Part shown: one piece after another, positions 1 to 8,300 of the stretch | How positions within the stretch are numbered: the stretch's first letter is position 1 | Layout: every line of letters starts with the position of its first letter | DNA from: Desulfobacula sp. | Lineage (GTDB): Bacteria > Desulfobacterota > Desulfobacteria > Desulfobacterales > Desulfobacteraceae | Length of the DNA stretch: 64,000 nucleotides | NCBI GenBank assembly: GCA_013792075.1 | Contig: VMSR01000095.1 | Location: 23,463-87,462, forward strand | Direction: 5' to 3' | Position numbers and translations under genes: made by a program | The notes under the pieces: model-generated | What the model saw: only the letters and a program-made list of their open reading frames with translations | What the model was told of the DNA's origin: nothing | The model's database searches: none

Positions 1-13
1 GGGCATTTCGAAG

Positions 14-45
14 TGAGCCATTTTCGGTCATCAAAATTGAGCCAC
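14..45. repeat. left terminal transposase-binding repeats of the IS21 element
   Basis: TGAGCCA (14-20), GGTCA (26-30) and TTGAGCCAC (37-45) repeat the spacing found in inverted orientation at the right end. Several such repeats at each end are a hallmark of IS21-family elements and are bound by IstA. Confidence 0.75.
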
Positions 46-56
46 ACCGATTCATT

Positions 57-821
57 TTATAAATCTCCTTTATCTTTGTTGCCCATTTTTTCCTTTAGTC
101 TATAGCTGTTTCCTTTGATGTTGATCACAGCACTATGGTGAAGTAACCGGTCAAGAATGGCTGTCACAATAATGGGATCATGGAACAGCTCGGTCCAGTC
201 GGTAAAAGCCTTATTGGACGTGATAATTGTGCTGGTTTTTTCATACCTGTTTGCAATAAAACGAAAGAACAGATTGCACTCTTCACGGCTGATGGGTGTA
301 TACCCCACCTCATCGACAACGACCAGAGCGGATTTGTAGTAGCTGCGGCCTTTTCCGGGTTTTTTATCTTCATGATCTTTTCTCAGTTTGACGATCAGAT
401 CTGCCATGTTTGTAAAATAAATGCTCATTCCCGCCTGGCAGGCCTTTAAGGCGAGAGATACGGCAAGATGTGTCTTTCCCACTCCAGGAGGGCCAAGAAT
501 GATCACATTGCCTTTGTCTCGGATAAAACTCAAATCAAAAAGCCCCATGATTTTTTGTTTGTCCAGGCTGGGCTGGAAGGTGAAGTCGAACTCATCAATA
601 CTTTTGATATAGGGAAGGCCGGATATCTTTAAGGCAGTTTCAATGCGGCGCTGCTCTTTTGCGGCAACCTCTTCTTCCAACAGTTCATCCAGAAATGAAA
701 GATAACTTTTACCCTGCTCTTCTGCTGTTTTGGCAAGGCTGCACAAAATATCAGAAATTCGAGACAGTTTTAACCGGACAAGGTTGGATTCAATACGATC
801 CATTACCAGGGTATCACTCAT
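57..821 (-). CDS. istB: IS21 helper ATPase IstB
   Basis: This AAA+ ATPase of 254 residues assists the IstA transposase in IS21 transposition, regulating target choice and strand transfer. The Walker A motif GPPGVGKTHLAVSL is seen near residue 111, Walker B VVVDEVGY near residue 169, and a sensor segment TSTIITSNKAF near residue 197. The length is normal for IstB. Its ATG overlaps the istA stop by four bases (ATGA on the minus strand), so the two genes are translationally coupled as usual for the family. The gene is intact and function can be assigned with confidence. Confidence 0.95.
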   Translation of the reverse strand: MSDTLVMDRIESNLVRLKLSRISDILCSLAKTAEEQGKSYLSFLDELLEEEVAAKEQRRIETALKISGLPYIKSIDEFDFTFQPSLDKQKIMGLFDLSFIRDKGNVIILGPPGVGKTHLAVSLALKACQAGMSIYFTNMADLIVKLRKDHEDKKPGKGRSYYKSALVVVDEVGYTPISREECNLFFRFIANRYEKTSTIITSNKAFTDWTELFHDPIIVTAILDRLLHHSAVINIKGNSYRLKEKMGNKDKGDL

Positions 822-2074
822 ATGGCCACCTCTGGTATAAACTGCTCATATTCAAGAATGGAGCGTACCTCAACATCCATATCATACCTGGGTTTCTCCG
901 GGCTGATCGTCTGTTTGGCCCGGCCTTTGCTTTTTCTACCGCTATGATATTTACGGCGGTTCATCTCCTGATCTTCTTTCAAAGCCGCATAAAACCCTTT
1001 TTTCTGTACCAAATTCCCCTTTGTTGGGGGCACGTCATAAACAACAACCAGATGATTGTTTTCAAAGATACGCAGTTGCTCTTTTTTCAGTCGAAGGATG
1101 ACCTGCTCTCCTACAAGCTTGTGAGGCAGGACATACAGATTCCCTTCAAAATGAACAGTGCAGTCCTTATACACATTTCGGTATATGCGATATGAGGTGT
1201 CAAACGATTGATGTGGTAAAAGATTTAAATGAGGCTGTTCTCTTTCAAATCGGACACTGATCTTCTCATGAGTGGTGCCGTGTATCCGCTCATCTTTTTT
1301 AATGACCCAGGACCAGAGATCTTTATTGGCTCTGGCCGTATTAACATATCCGTACCCCCGCCAAAAGCCCTCACGGATAAAGGTATAAGGCCGTTCTACT
1401 TTCCCTTTAACCCAGGCAGCATAAGCAGGAGCAACTTTTGGGGTAAACCCGTAATGGAACGCAAACCCGATAAGCGTTGAGTTGAATTTATGCTTGCCGG
1501 CGAGTTTGGCAATATATACATTTTTCATCCGGTCATAAAGGATCTGATTCGGGACTCCTTTAAAGTATTCAAACGCATGAATATGGCAGTCAAGAAAGCT
1601 TGGCATATTGCATTGTTCAATGAATTCCGTGTAGATCTTCCTGGAATAGCCCAGGATCATGGAAAATAAATACAATTTTTTGATAGTGCCGTCGGGAAGA
1701 TCAACATGGAATTCACCAAAATCCACCTGGGCTTGATGGCCGGGATCTGTTTCAAAACGCATGTAGGCAATTTTTTGTTTATGGTCTTTCAACTTCCCGA
1801 CTTTGCGTTTTACTGTTTCGTAGCTGCCGGCATATCCCTGGTTAACCAAACGGTCATATATCCAGGTGGCTTTATAATATTCATCTTCATCGAGCCATGT
1901 CTTTATCGTGCCGCAATACGGATCGAGTATGCTTTTGTGTTGATGTGCTTCCTGGGCCTTCAAACAGTTTTCTGGGGTTTCGATATACTTTTTGACAGTG
2001 TTCCTGCTGATACCCAGCTTTCTGGCGATAGCACGCTGGGTCAGGCCTGATCTGTGCAAATCCAAAATGTCCAA
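818..2074 (-). CDS. istA: IS21 transposase IstA
   Basis: DDE transposase of 418 residues with an N-terminal helix-turn-helix (residues 5-30, GLTQRAIARKLGISRNTVKK) and an rve-type integrase core. The catalytic triad is visible as QVDFGEF (first Asp), LYDRMKN (second Asp) and KGKVERPYTF (Glu). The start is TTG at 2074, preceded by AAAGGAGA at good spacing; no ATG lies in frame nearby. The open frame is undamaged. Transcription comes from the right end of the element towards istB. Family assignment is secure because of the adjacent istB and the repeated ends. Confidence 0.94.
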   Translation of the reverse strand: MDILDLHRSGLTQRAIARKLGISRNTVKKYIETPENCLKAQEAHQHKSILDPYCGTIKTWLDEDEYYKATWIYDRLVNQGYAGSYETVKRKVGKLKDHKQKIAYMRFETDPGHQAQVDFGEFHVDLPDGTIKKLYLFSMILGYSRKIYTEFIEQCNMPSFLDCHIHAFEYFKGVPNQILYDRMKNVYIAKLAGKHKFNSTLIGFAFHYGFTPKVAPAYAAWVKGKVERPYTFIREGFWRGYGYVNTARANKDLWSWVIKKDERIHGTTHEKISVRFEREQPHLNLLPHQSFDTSYRIYRNVYKDCTVHFEGNLYVLPHKLVGEQVILRLKKEQLRIFENNHLVVVYDVPPTKGNLVQKKGFYAALKEDQEMNRRKYHSGRKSKGRAKQTISPEKPRYDMDVEVRSILEYEQFIPEVAI

Positions 2075-2150
2075 AACGGTCTCCTTTTTTTCATAACCTC
2101 TCCACTATTATCCCGGATAAAACCAACAATATAGGCATTTACCCGGGAAG

Positions 2151-2190
2151 TTGAACAGGGGGGAGTGAACCTGCGGTCCCCCCTGTTCAA
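2151..2190. terminator. 14-bp perfect hairpin between istA and the IS right end
   Basis: TTGAACAGGGGGGA (2151-2164) pairs perfectly with TCCCCCCTGTTCAA (2177-2190) around a 12-base loop. It lies upstream of istA, inside the element, and there is no U-tract. It could block read-through transcription or translation entering istA from outside, a protective device known from other insertion sequences. That role is inferred. Confidence 0.55.
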
Positions 2191-2197
2191 TTCCCTA

Positions 2198-2250
2198 GTG
2201 GCTCAGTTTTAAATGACCATTTTTGGCTCAATTTAACATGACCATCGACA
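2198..2250. repeat. right terminal transposase-binding repeats of the IS21 element
   Basis: GTGGCTCA (2198-2205), TGACC (2214-2218), TGGCTCA (2224-2230) and TGACC (2239-2243) are followed by the terminal TCGACA ending at 2250. They are inverted copies of the left-end blocks and define the right boundary of the element. Confidence 0.75.
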
Positions 2251-2815
2251 ATTATTTCTAAATGTAGGAAATACAACTAAAAACCCATACCTTACTTCTA
2301 ATATAATGGGCCGTTTAGGAAATCTTTTTCATCTTCAAAATACTATCATATGGGTTAAATCAATTGCCATTGATATCATCACCTATGGTCACTTTACCCC
2401 AATCAACAGCCATAGGTTTGTCAATAATACCTTCGAATATGTTTTTCACTTCACCAAAAATGGAAATGTGAAAATAAATAAAACAGCGATCGGTGTCCCT
2501 TATATGGATAAGCACAACATTACAAGAAAAACTGATTCGCTTGATTTAAGGTGCAGGGGAAATACCTGGTTTATCCCATACGAAACAATACAAAACAAAA
2601 GCCAGAAGGGATATCACCCAGCCATTTATCCAAGGCAGCTTGTTGAAAATTGTATTAAATTAGCTGGATATAATAGTGAGACAGTTGTTTGTGACCCCTT
2701 TCTGGGATCAGGAACCACCCTTGTTGTGGCTGAAGAATTAGGCATCACGGGTTTTGGTATTGAACTTGACAAAGACTACTTAAAATATGCTGAAGAAAGG
2801 ATAGCAGCGGTATAA
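2251..2815 (+). pseudogene. C-terminal part of a beta-class DNA methyltransferase cut by the IS element
   Basis: The encoded piece carries the downstream part of a site-specific N4-cytosine/N6-adenine methyltransferase. It contains NTWFIPYET, HPAIYPRQLVENCI and the SAM-binding motif DPFLGSGTTLVVAEELG followed by GFGIELD. In beta-class enzymes the catalytic DPPY motif precedes this region; here it is absent. The frame stays open leftwards past the first ATG (2306) to the IS boundary at 2250, so the gene was truncated by the insertion and did not begin at 2306. The missing part is expected beyond the left edge of the window, on the other side of the element. It is unlikely to be active alone. 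Confidence 0.85.
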
Positions 2816-2837
2816 TAAACTGAGAAAGAAAATGAGT

Positions 2838-2875
2838 AAAAGGGGTGGTCTCCAATCTGGGGGCTACCCTTTTTG
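2838..2875 (+). terminator. rho-independent terminator after the methyltransferase fragment
   Basis: AAAAGGGGTGGTCTCC pairs with GGGGGCTACCCTTTTT (2859-2874) with small imperfections, followed by a T-run. It is placed just after the methyltransferase stop. Confidence 0.7.
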
Positions 2876-3026
2876 TTATCCCAAATCCCATTGAGTTTTA
2901 ATCCAGGTTCTTTCATCACTACATTTCAAAAACTGCTTTGTTTGCTAACACCAGCTCATCCTTAGAACATTAATTAAAGGCTAAGTTCCTTTTAAATTCA
3001 TTACCCTTAATTAAGGAGAAATTACT

Positions 3027-3197
3027 ATGAGAAAAGCAATACACACACGTCCTTTGACAATCAGTCTGACAGATGCCGACTATGAACGGGTTAGAAAAAT
3101 TACCGATGACAAAAACATTTCAATGGCGGAATGGTTCCGTGATGCCGCGAAAATGAAACTTGAACAAGAGGAACAGGGGGTTGGTAACAATGATTAA
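3027..3197 (+). CDS. small ribbon-helix-helix (CopG/Arc-like) protein
   Basis: A 56-residue protein starting ATG 3027, preceded by TTAAGGAGAA. The pattern TRPLTISLTDADYERVRK, then ISMAEWFRDAAKMKLEQ, is a beta strand followed by two helices, as in ribbon-helix-helix DNA-binding proteins of plasmids and phages. The stop overlaps the start of the primase gene by eight bases, so it is probably co-translated with it. The likely role is a DNA-binding copy-number or autorepressor protein for the replication gene, by analogy with CopG next to RepB. A second 56-residue protein of the same kind lies at 6216. Confidence 0.75.
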   Translation: MRKAIHTRPLTISLTDADYERVRKITDDKNISMAEWFRDAAKMKLEQEEQGVGNND

Positions 3198-5493
3198 TAA
3201 AGAAAATATCATAGAAGACAAAGAACAATTTATGAAAAGTGCAGAAGTCTTTTTTGAAAAATTATTTGGCAGAGTTTTAGAAAATGGCTATGGAGAAATT
3301 GAATTGCGGAATTTCAAGGGAATCACTCCCACGCAATATTATTGTTCAAACACAAAAGATGCTGCAGAATTTACTTACAAAATGTGTAACATGGGCGTTG
3401 ATATTTATTTCGGTGTAAATTCCCGTGTTGGAAAAGAAGGGAAAAAAGTTAATGTTCACTATTTAAATGCCTTCCATGCAGAAATTGATTTTGGTGTTGA
3501 AGGACATAAAAAACCACCTGAACACAAAGATTATGGGGAAGCTTGCCAGGCGATAATTGATTTCCATCTGAAACCCACCTATACCAATTTGAGCGGAGGC
3601 GGATTCCATTGTTACTGGGTTTTAAAAGATCCTGTAAAAGTCGAAGACATTGGTGTTGATGATCTTGAAAGTATCAATAGATATTTTTTAAAAGCATTAA
3701 AAGCGGATACAGGGACACAGAATCTGGACAGGGTACTTAGGATTCCTGGGACATATAATTTCAAATTAGATAACCCCCGGCTGGTTAATGTCTTTGACAG
3801 TAATGGTCCACTTTATGATTTTGAAGATCTGAAGCAGTATATAATAGTTGATGAGCCCAAGAAAAAAACGAATGAGAGTTCTGCAGCATCAAAGAACCCT
3901 GTTCCTATTAATTGGGATGAAAGTATAGAAAATTTACCCGTTTCAGACAAAATAAAAAAGCTCATACTCAATGGCAACGACGGGAGTTACCCAACTCGTA
4001 GCGAAACGGATTCAGCGGTTGTGACAGCATTAATCCATAAGGGTTTTGAACAATCACAAATCGCTCAGATATTTGAAAGATACACCATTGGTGAAAAATA
4101 TCGAGAGCAAAAATCTCCAGGAAACTACCTTGCAACCACCATTAAAAACGCGAAAAAGTATTCAAATTTGACGGATGAAGAACTACAGGACCCTTTATTT
4201 ATTGCAGGTGCTATTACCAAGGATGATAAAGGAAATCATGGTTTTAATATTGTAAATTTTGTCGAATACATCGTTAAGAAATATAAGTTTAAGTATTTTG
4301 AAAAAGAGAAAGCTTTTTTCCAATACAATGGATATTGTTATCAGCAAATCTCAGACGAACAGCTGAATTTTTTATGCCAATCAGAACTAAAAAAATTTAA
4401 ACGATTTTTCCCAAAATCTGCAATGGTCAATTTCATCCACTTTGCGATAGGTTCTTGCTTAATAAATAGCCTGGAAGCGTATGATCATCAAAAACGATTT
4501 CTCACATTGGAAAATGGTTTATATGATTTGAACAAGGAGGAACTTGTACGCCATGACCCATCGGTCTTTACCACAAATCTTTTACCCTATGAGTTTGATC
4601 CAGGTGCAAAATGTCCCTTATGGGAAAAATTTTTATATGATGTATTTTTCGGAAAACAGGATATGATTAATTTCGTTAAACAGGCTGTGGGTTATAGCTT
4701 TTTAAAGGATATCCCCACTGCTGCTTTATTTCTGCTTATAGGTGAAGGATCAAACGGGAAATCAGTCTTTATCAATACCACAACAAATCTTTTCGGAGAG
4801 GAAAATGTTGCGAATGTAAACCTTCATCAAATGTCTGATGAATATTACATTCAGGATCTGTTTGGTAAAATGGTTAATCTTTCAAGTGAATCGTCACATA
4901 AAAAGAGATTTGACACTGAAATAATTAAAGCTGCTGTTGCGGGTGATTGGATTTCTGGGCGATTACCTTACAAACCACCCTCAAAATTCAAACCTTATGC
5001 AAAGCATTTTTTATCAATTAACACCATACCTAAAAATGATGACTTGAGCTATGGATGGGAACGACGAATTTATCCAATAGAATTCAATAGACTTTTTGTT
5101 GAAAAAGACGCTGATAAGCAAATGACCAACAAATTAAAACTGGAACTTTCAGGTATATTTAACTGGGCACTGGAGGGTTATAGAAGCCTGAGATGTCAAG
5201 ATTATGTTTTTATTGAAAGTGCATCTATTAACCAGGCGAAGCAGAATTATAAAAATCAAAGCAACAGTGTTTATAATTTTATTGCAAGCACTCTTAGCAC
5301 AGCAGATGAAAATGACATGCTCCTATTAAAAGATGTTTATGATAAGTATAAATATTTTTGCGATTCTGAAGGTGAGAAAATAATTCTAACTAAACCTGAA
5401 TTTAAAAAGGCGCTTATTGGGTCTGGATATCCAGTTAAAAATTCAACAAAGCATGGAAATAATGTCTGTGTTTTTGGTGCTATCAGCAGATAA
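3190..5493 (+). CDS. primase-helicase of phage/plasmid type (AEP primase plus D5/P4-like helicase)
   Basis: A 767-residue replication protein. The ATG at 3190 is preferred over an upstream in-frame TTG because a purine-rich GAGGAACAGGGGG precedes it and it overlaps the ribbon-helix-helix gene. The N-terminal third shows primase-polymerase features (HAEIDFGVEG, then TNLSGGGFHCYWVL and RVLRIPGTYNF). The C-terminal half has a D5_N-like region and a superfamily 3 helicase Walker A, GEGSNGKSVFINTTT near residue 516, with a later FLSINTIPK segment. This architecture initiates and unwinds replication of P4-like satellites and some integrative elements. It marks the region to its right as a self-replicating or mobilisable element. 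Codon use and AT content match its neighbours. Confidence 0.88.
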   Translation: MINKENIIEDKEQFMKSAEVFFEKLFGRVLENGYGEIELRNFKGITPTQYYCSNTKDAAEFTYKMCNMGVDIYFGVNSRVGKEGKKVNVHYLNAFHAEIDFGVEGHKKPPEHKDYGEACQAIIDFHLKPTYTNLSGGGFHCYWVLKDPVKVEDIGVDDLESINRYFLKALKADTGTQNLDRVLRIPGTYNFKLDNPRLVNVFDSNGPLYDFEDLKQYIIVDEPKKKTNESSAASKNPVPINWDESIENLPVSDKIKKLILNGNDGSYPTRSETDSAVVTALIHKGFEQSQIAQIFERYTIGEKYREQKSPGNYLATTIKNAKKYSNLTDEELQDPLFIAGAITKDDKGNHGFNIVNFVEYIVKKYKFKYFEKEKAFFQYNGYCYQQISDEQLNFLCQSELKKFKRFFPKSAMVNFIHFAIGSCLINSLEAYDHQKRFLTLENGLYDLNKEELVRHDPSVFTTNLLPYEFDPGAKCPLWEKFLYDVFFGKQDMINFVKQAVGYSFLKDIPTAALFLLIGEGSNGKSVFINTTTNLFGEENVANVNLHQMSDEYYIQDLFGKMVNLSSESSHKKRFDTEIIKAAVAGDWISGRLPYKPPSKFKPYAKHFLSINTIPKNDDLSYGWERRIYPIEFNRLFVEKDADKQMTNKLKLELSGIFNWALEGYRSLRCQDYVFIESASINQAKQNYKNQSNSVYNFIASTLSTADENDMLLLKDVYDKYKYFCDSEGEKIILTKPEFKKALIGSGYPVKNSTKHGNNVCVFGAISR

Positions 5494-6215
5494 TAAATCA
5501 TAGATGCAGGCTTCTTCTCTTCTCCATAAAAAGGGAGAATAATTGGACATATACTTTGAAATCATTCAAAGATTAAAGAAAAATTAAGATTTCTAAAATA
5601 AAATTAATCCAGCAATGTCAACATTAGCACCCATTTTAACAAAAAGATTAAGTAATTAATTCAATTCTTGTAACTTCTTTGTAATCGAAAAAAATTTATA
5701 TAATTTAATATTTATTATACATACAAAAAAGTTTGAGAAATATACTTAATCTATTAATTTTTCAGGTTAAATATTTCTTTTTAAACAGGATATTGGATTA
5801 ATTCACCACCAGAACAATTAATCTCAAAATTAATCTTTCTGTGTGATGCTTTTTGTAAAAGATGCTTTCAGTGGCTGACTTTAGTTTTATTGAGTTATTC
5901 AAATCTTTTTTGTTCAAGTAATGTTTAATATTTTCCCTTTTTTATGGGGAAGAGAAGCAACGTCCCTGGTTATTTTATACCTTCAAATTCTTTCATTCTG
6001 GTTGATTCTTGCTGGTTGTATACCATTATAACCATCTGACAGAAATCACCCGTATTTCAGCAATTTTTAACCAATCAGATTAGTTCTACAAAAAGATCCA
6101 ACAAGCTTGCCTATAAGTACGATCAATTATTTTCAAGTTTGATTCTGGAGCTGAGACAGGTAGTTCTTATGAACATAATATAAATTAAATACCATTCAAA
6201 TTTAGGAGGCGAAAA
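5494..6215. repeat. gene-free stretch with a near-perfect long inverted repeat
   Basis: No gene was found in these 720 very AT-rich bases. The left arm (about 5511-5540, CTTCTCCATAAAAAGGGAG and flanks) is the inverted copy of the right arm (about 5930-5958, CTTTTTTATGGGGAAGAGAA). Roughly 26 of 29 positions match, and the arms are about 390 bases apart. Since it lies directly behind a primase-helicase gene, an origin region or a small non-autonomous element are both possible. Neither is proven. Confidence 0.5.
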
Positions 6216-6386
6216 ATGAGCAAGAAGAAAAAATACACGGTAATGGTCGGCGTTATGTTAGCGCCAGAAACTTTAACACAATTGGAAGAGGTGACGGATA
6301 TTCAAGAGGTGTCAAAATCGGAGTTTATCAGGGAAATCGTAGAAGAAAAATTAAACCAAAAAAATTTAAAAGAACAGGAGATTTAA
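6216..6386 (+). CDS. second small ribbon-helix-helix protein
   Basis: 56 residues, ATG 6216 behind TTTAGGAGGCGAAAA. The sequence MVGVMLAPETLTQLEEV followed by VSKSEFIREIVEEKL is a strand-helix-helix pattern with the typical small-residue turn of ribbon-helix-helix repressors. It ends three bases before the next start (6390), so it is probably co-expressed with that unknown gene. The likely function is an autoregulator. It has the same length and arrangement (small repressor just ahead of a larger gene) as the protein at 3027 but is clearly diverged. Confidence 0.7.
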   Translation: MSKKKKYTVMVGVMLAPETLTQLEEVTDIQEVSKSEFIREIVEEKLNQKNLKEQEI

Positions 6387-6389
6387 AAA

Positions 6390-7346
6390 ATGGAAAAAGA
6401 AATTGCAGTAGAAAAAGTAAATTTTGATTTTAGTAAACATTTTAGTGCAGATGCTGAATTCAAAAAATTATTCAAAAGTATCGGATTTCAGGGATATGAA
6501 ATTGTTAAAAACAAAAATATTCAAATGTCTAAGGACAAATTGATTTCAATTGTATCAATTGTTGATTCAAAAACAGGTAACAATAAAAAAATTCTTATCT
6601 ATGGAATATCGGGCGAAGCTACTTATACGCAAATGCGTGAAATTGCATATGAGCATAAGCATAATTCGGATATAGATGCCAGGGTCATCATATTTTATCA
6701 TCCAGGTGAACCCGAATGTGAATATATGAATAATAAACAAATGACCAAGAGTTTCATAAACCTTCTCAACAATTGTCAGATGGAGAGTTATTTTATTGAG
6801 ATAGTTGCAACAGAAGATACGGACTCTAATAATTTATTTCATTATAGTAATATGATGGGTTTTTATAACCAGACTCAAACAAATTATAAGGAACTCCCAC
6901 CTCAAAGTTTATTTCAAGAAGTTGAAATTTGGACATATTTTAATCAATATGCTGATGATACAGATCCTGCAGGTCCATTTTCAGATTGGGAATGTGATGA
7001 TCTACCAGGATTAGATCCAGACCTTTGGTTATTTGTGCGCCCAAATGATTTGGGTTCAAACTGTTCATGGGATGAAAACGGTATGGCGCTGATTAAGGAA
7101 GCGACAAGTGCAGATGAAAAACAGAATCTTAAAGATTTCTTTCAAGACAGGAAAACAGAATTAGAAGAAACTTTTGAAGGATCTAAGATTATATTTCATT
7201 CTGAACCCTGTAAATTGGTCATTATGATTGATGAAAGACCACTCTCTGAATTTATTGATTTACCGCTTGAGCAAAATAAAAGGATGATTGAAAAATTGGC
7301 AGATTATCGGATGGCATTTTATCATATGTTTTGGCTTACCCGTTAA
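6390..7346 (+). CDS. unrecognised 318-residue protein, paralogue of the 8301 gene
   Basis: No family is recognised with certainty. The protein is acidic and soluble, without membrane segments. It aligns end to end, at low identity, with the protein at 8301-9332. Shared blocks include KKILIYGISGEATYTQMREI against QKIIIDGIYGEPNSRQIKDL, a following strand RVIIFY against RIILYT, an aromatic central region, and a C-terminal helix pair after RPLSEF / KPISYF. The strand-turn-helix block resembles the core of restriction-like (PD-(D/E)XK) folds of the kind with a conserved Q in the helix, but the usual acidic residues are not evident. It may be a degenerate nuclease fold; this is a guess. It follows a small repressor gene by three bases. 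Confidence 0.6.
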   Translation: MEKEIAVEKVNFDFSKHFSADAEFKKLFKSIGFQGYEIVKNKNIQMSKDKLISIVSIVDSKTGNNKKILIYGISGEATYTQMREIAYEHKHNSDIDARVIIFYHPGEPECEYMNNKQMTKSFINLLNNCQMESYFIEIVATEDTDSNNLFHYSNMMGFYNQTQTNYKELPPQSLFQEVEIWTYFNQYADDTDPAGPFSDWECDDLPGLDPDLWLFVRPNDLGSNCSWDENGMALIKEATSADEKQNLKDFFQDRKTELEETFEGSKIIFHSEPCKLVIMIDERPLSEFIDLPLEQNKRMIEKLADYRMAFYHMFWLTR

Positions 7347-7368
7347 AATTAATCAATAATTATTTTAA

Positions 7369-7410
7369 GAAACCAGCTTGGTCAAAGTATCAGGCTGGTT
7401 TTGTATTTTA
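7369..7410 (+). terminator. rho-independent terminator, copy 1 of a repeated hairpin
   Basis: AAACCAGCTTG pairs with CAGGCTGGTTTT around GTCAAAGTAT, followed by a T-rich tail. A closely similar hairpin, beginning with the same AAACCAGCTTGGTCA, recurs at 7974. Confidence 0.75.
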
Positions 7411-7468
7411 TAGAAAAATTAGCCCAGAAAAATCTAATAAAACTTAATAAAGAAAGGGAGAAAAAATA

Positions 7469-7933
7469 ATGGGAGCGTGGGATACTAAACCATGGGATAA
7501 TGATACTGCTGCTGATTGGTTCTGCAAGGTTTTTCATGAAACAAACATAGGCGAAAAGATAAGAGAGGCTTTTGAATTGGATATGGATCTTTATCATGAA
7601 GCAATTCGAGGAGCAGCTTGTATACTTATGTTTCTTGGTAGGAGATATGTTTGGTCATCAGGCCTTGATGATAATTTGTCTTTGGCTATCAAAAAAATGG
7701 AAGAACTTCAACAACATCCCTATTATATAAAAAATCCAGAAGTTGGTCATGAACTTGAATATGAAATTGCTGTTTTAAAGTATCATCTTGATATGGATAA
7801 TAAATTGCCTGCTACTCCAGATTTTGTCAACTGGTGGCTGTCATTGCTAAGAGAAAGTGGTCCATTTGGTGGTCATCAAACAGGAGATTTTTTAGATTGT
7901 TTTACAAAAAAAATAAGAATTAAGGATTTTTGA
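7469..7933 (+). CDS. DUF4259-family protein
   Basis: 154 residues, ATG 7469 after AAAGGGAGAAAAAATA. The N-terminus MGAWDTKPWDNDTAADW is the signature of DUF4259 proteins, which typically begin MGAWG.GPF.ND.A.DW. The rest is helical and acidic with no catalytic motif. The biochemical function of the family is not known. It lies between two rho-independent terminators, so it forms its own short transcription unit or is expressed by partial read-through. It belongs to a string of small accessory genes between the primase and the radical-SAM cluster. Confidence 0.75.
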   Translation: MGAWDTKPWDNDTAADWFCKVFHETNIGEKIREAFELDMDLYHEAIRGAACILMFLGRRYVWSSGLDDNLSLAIKKMEELQQHPYYIKNPEVGHELEYEIAVLKYHLDMDNKLPATPDFVNWWLSLLRESGPFGGHQTGDFLDCFTKKIRIKDF

Positions 7934-7973
7934 TGCACAGGTAATCTGATCAAAATATATTTAATAAAATCGC

Positions 7974-8019
7974 AAAAACCAGCTTGGTCACAATGCACTG
8001 AGCTGGTTTTTTGTTTTTA
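7974..8019 (+). terminator. rho-independent terminator, copy 2 of the repeated hairpin
   Basis: AAAAACCAGCT pairs with AGCTGGTTTTTT, followed by GTTTTT. Only a few bases separate the T-tract from the ribosome binding site AGGAG of the next gene. Confidence 0.8.
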
Positions 8020-8032
8020 TAGGAGAACTACC

Positions 8033-8284
8033 ATGAAAGAAGTTTTAACCCCAAGTCACAAGCTCTGGCCCACCTTCAGGAAAAAATTAGGTGACATCAT
8101 TACAATATATGTTGACGAGAAATTGCACAGCAGATGCAAGGGTGATTTGGCTCTGACAACAGATATACTTCAGTCTCTGGGAAACATTGATGTTAAAGAA
8201 ACCGTCATATTGTTTAAAGAACTGGGTGGAAATTGCGACTGCGGAGTTCTACTAAATGTAGCCAAGAGTTTTAATAATAAATAA
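8033..8284 (+). CDS. DUF2695-family protein
   Basis: 83 residues, ATG 8033 after TAGGAGAACTACC. The C-terminal motif GGNCDCGVLLNV matches the conserved GG.CDCEVL.NV end of DUF2695 proteins. A Cys near residue 38 (SRC) and the C.C pair could bind a metal, which is an inference. The family has no known function and is often found beside small stress or accessory genes. It is followed after 16 bases by the 8301 gene, with which it probably forms an operon. Confidence 0.72.
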   Translation: MKEVLTPSHKLWPTFRKKLGDIITIYVDEKLHSRCKGDLALTTDILQSLGNIDVKETVILFKELGGNCDCGVLLNVAKSFNNK

Positions 8285-8300
8285 AAAAAGGAGAGAAATA

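Larger units (their letters stand above)
1..2250 (-). mobile_element. IS21-family insertion sequence (left tip just outside window)
   Basis: The istB and istA genes are flanked by the multiple terminal repeats typical of IS21 elements. The right end closes with CA at 2249-2250, so on the minus strand the element begins TGTCGATGGTCATG. The left side shows the same series of blocks (TGAGCCA, GGTCAT, TGAGCCAC). Aligning the two ends places the missing left terminus about 7 bases before base 1. The target duplication cannot be checked because the left flank is absent. The element interrupts a DNA methyltransferase reading frame on its right side. Both genes are intact, so it may still be active. 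Confidence 0.9.

Noticed and set aside
659..2050. Plus-strand reading frames opposite istA/istB
   Set aside because: Shadows of the transposase genes in other frames, with no family resemblance.
2306..2815. Complete small methyltransferase starting at ATG 2306
   Set aside because: The frame is open upstream to the IS boundary and the catalytic DPPY part is missing, so it is a truncated gene.
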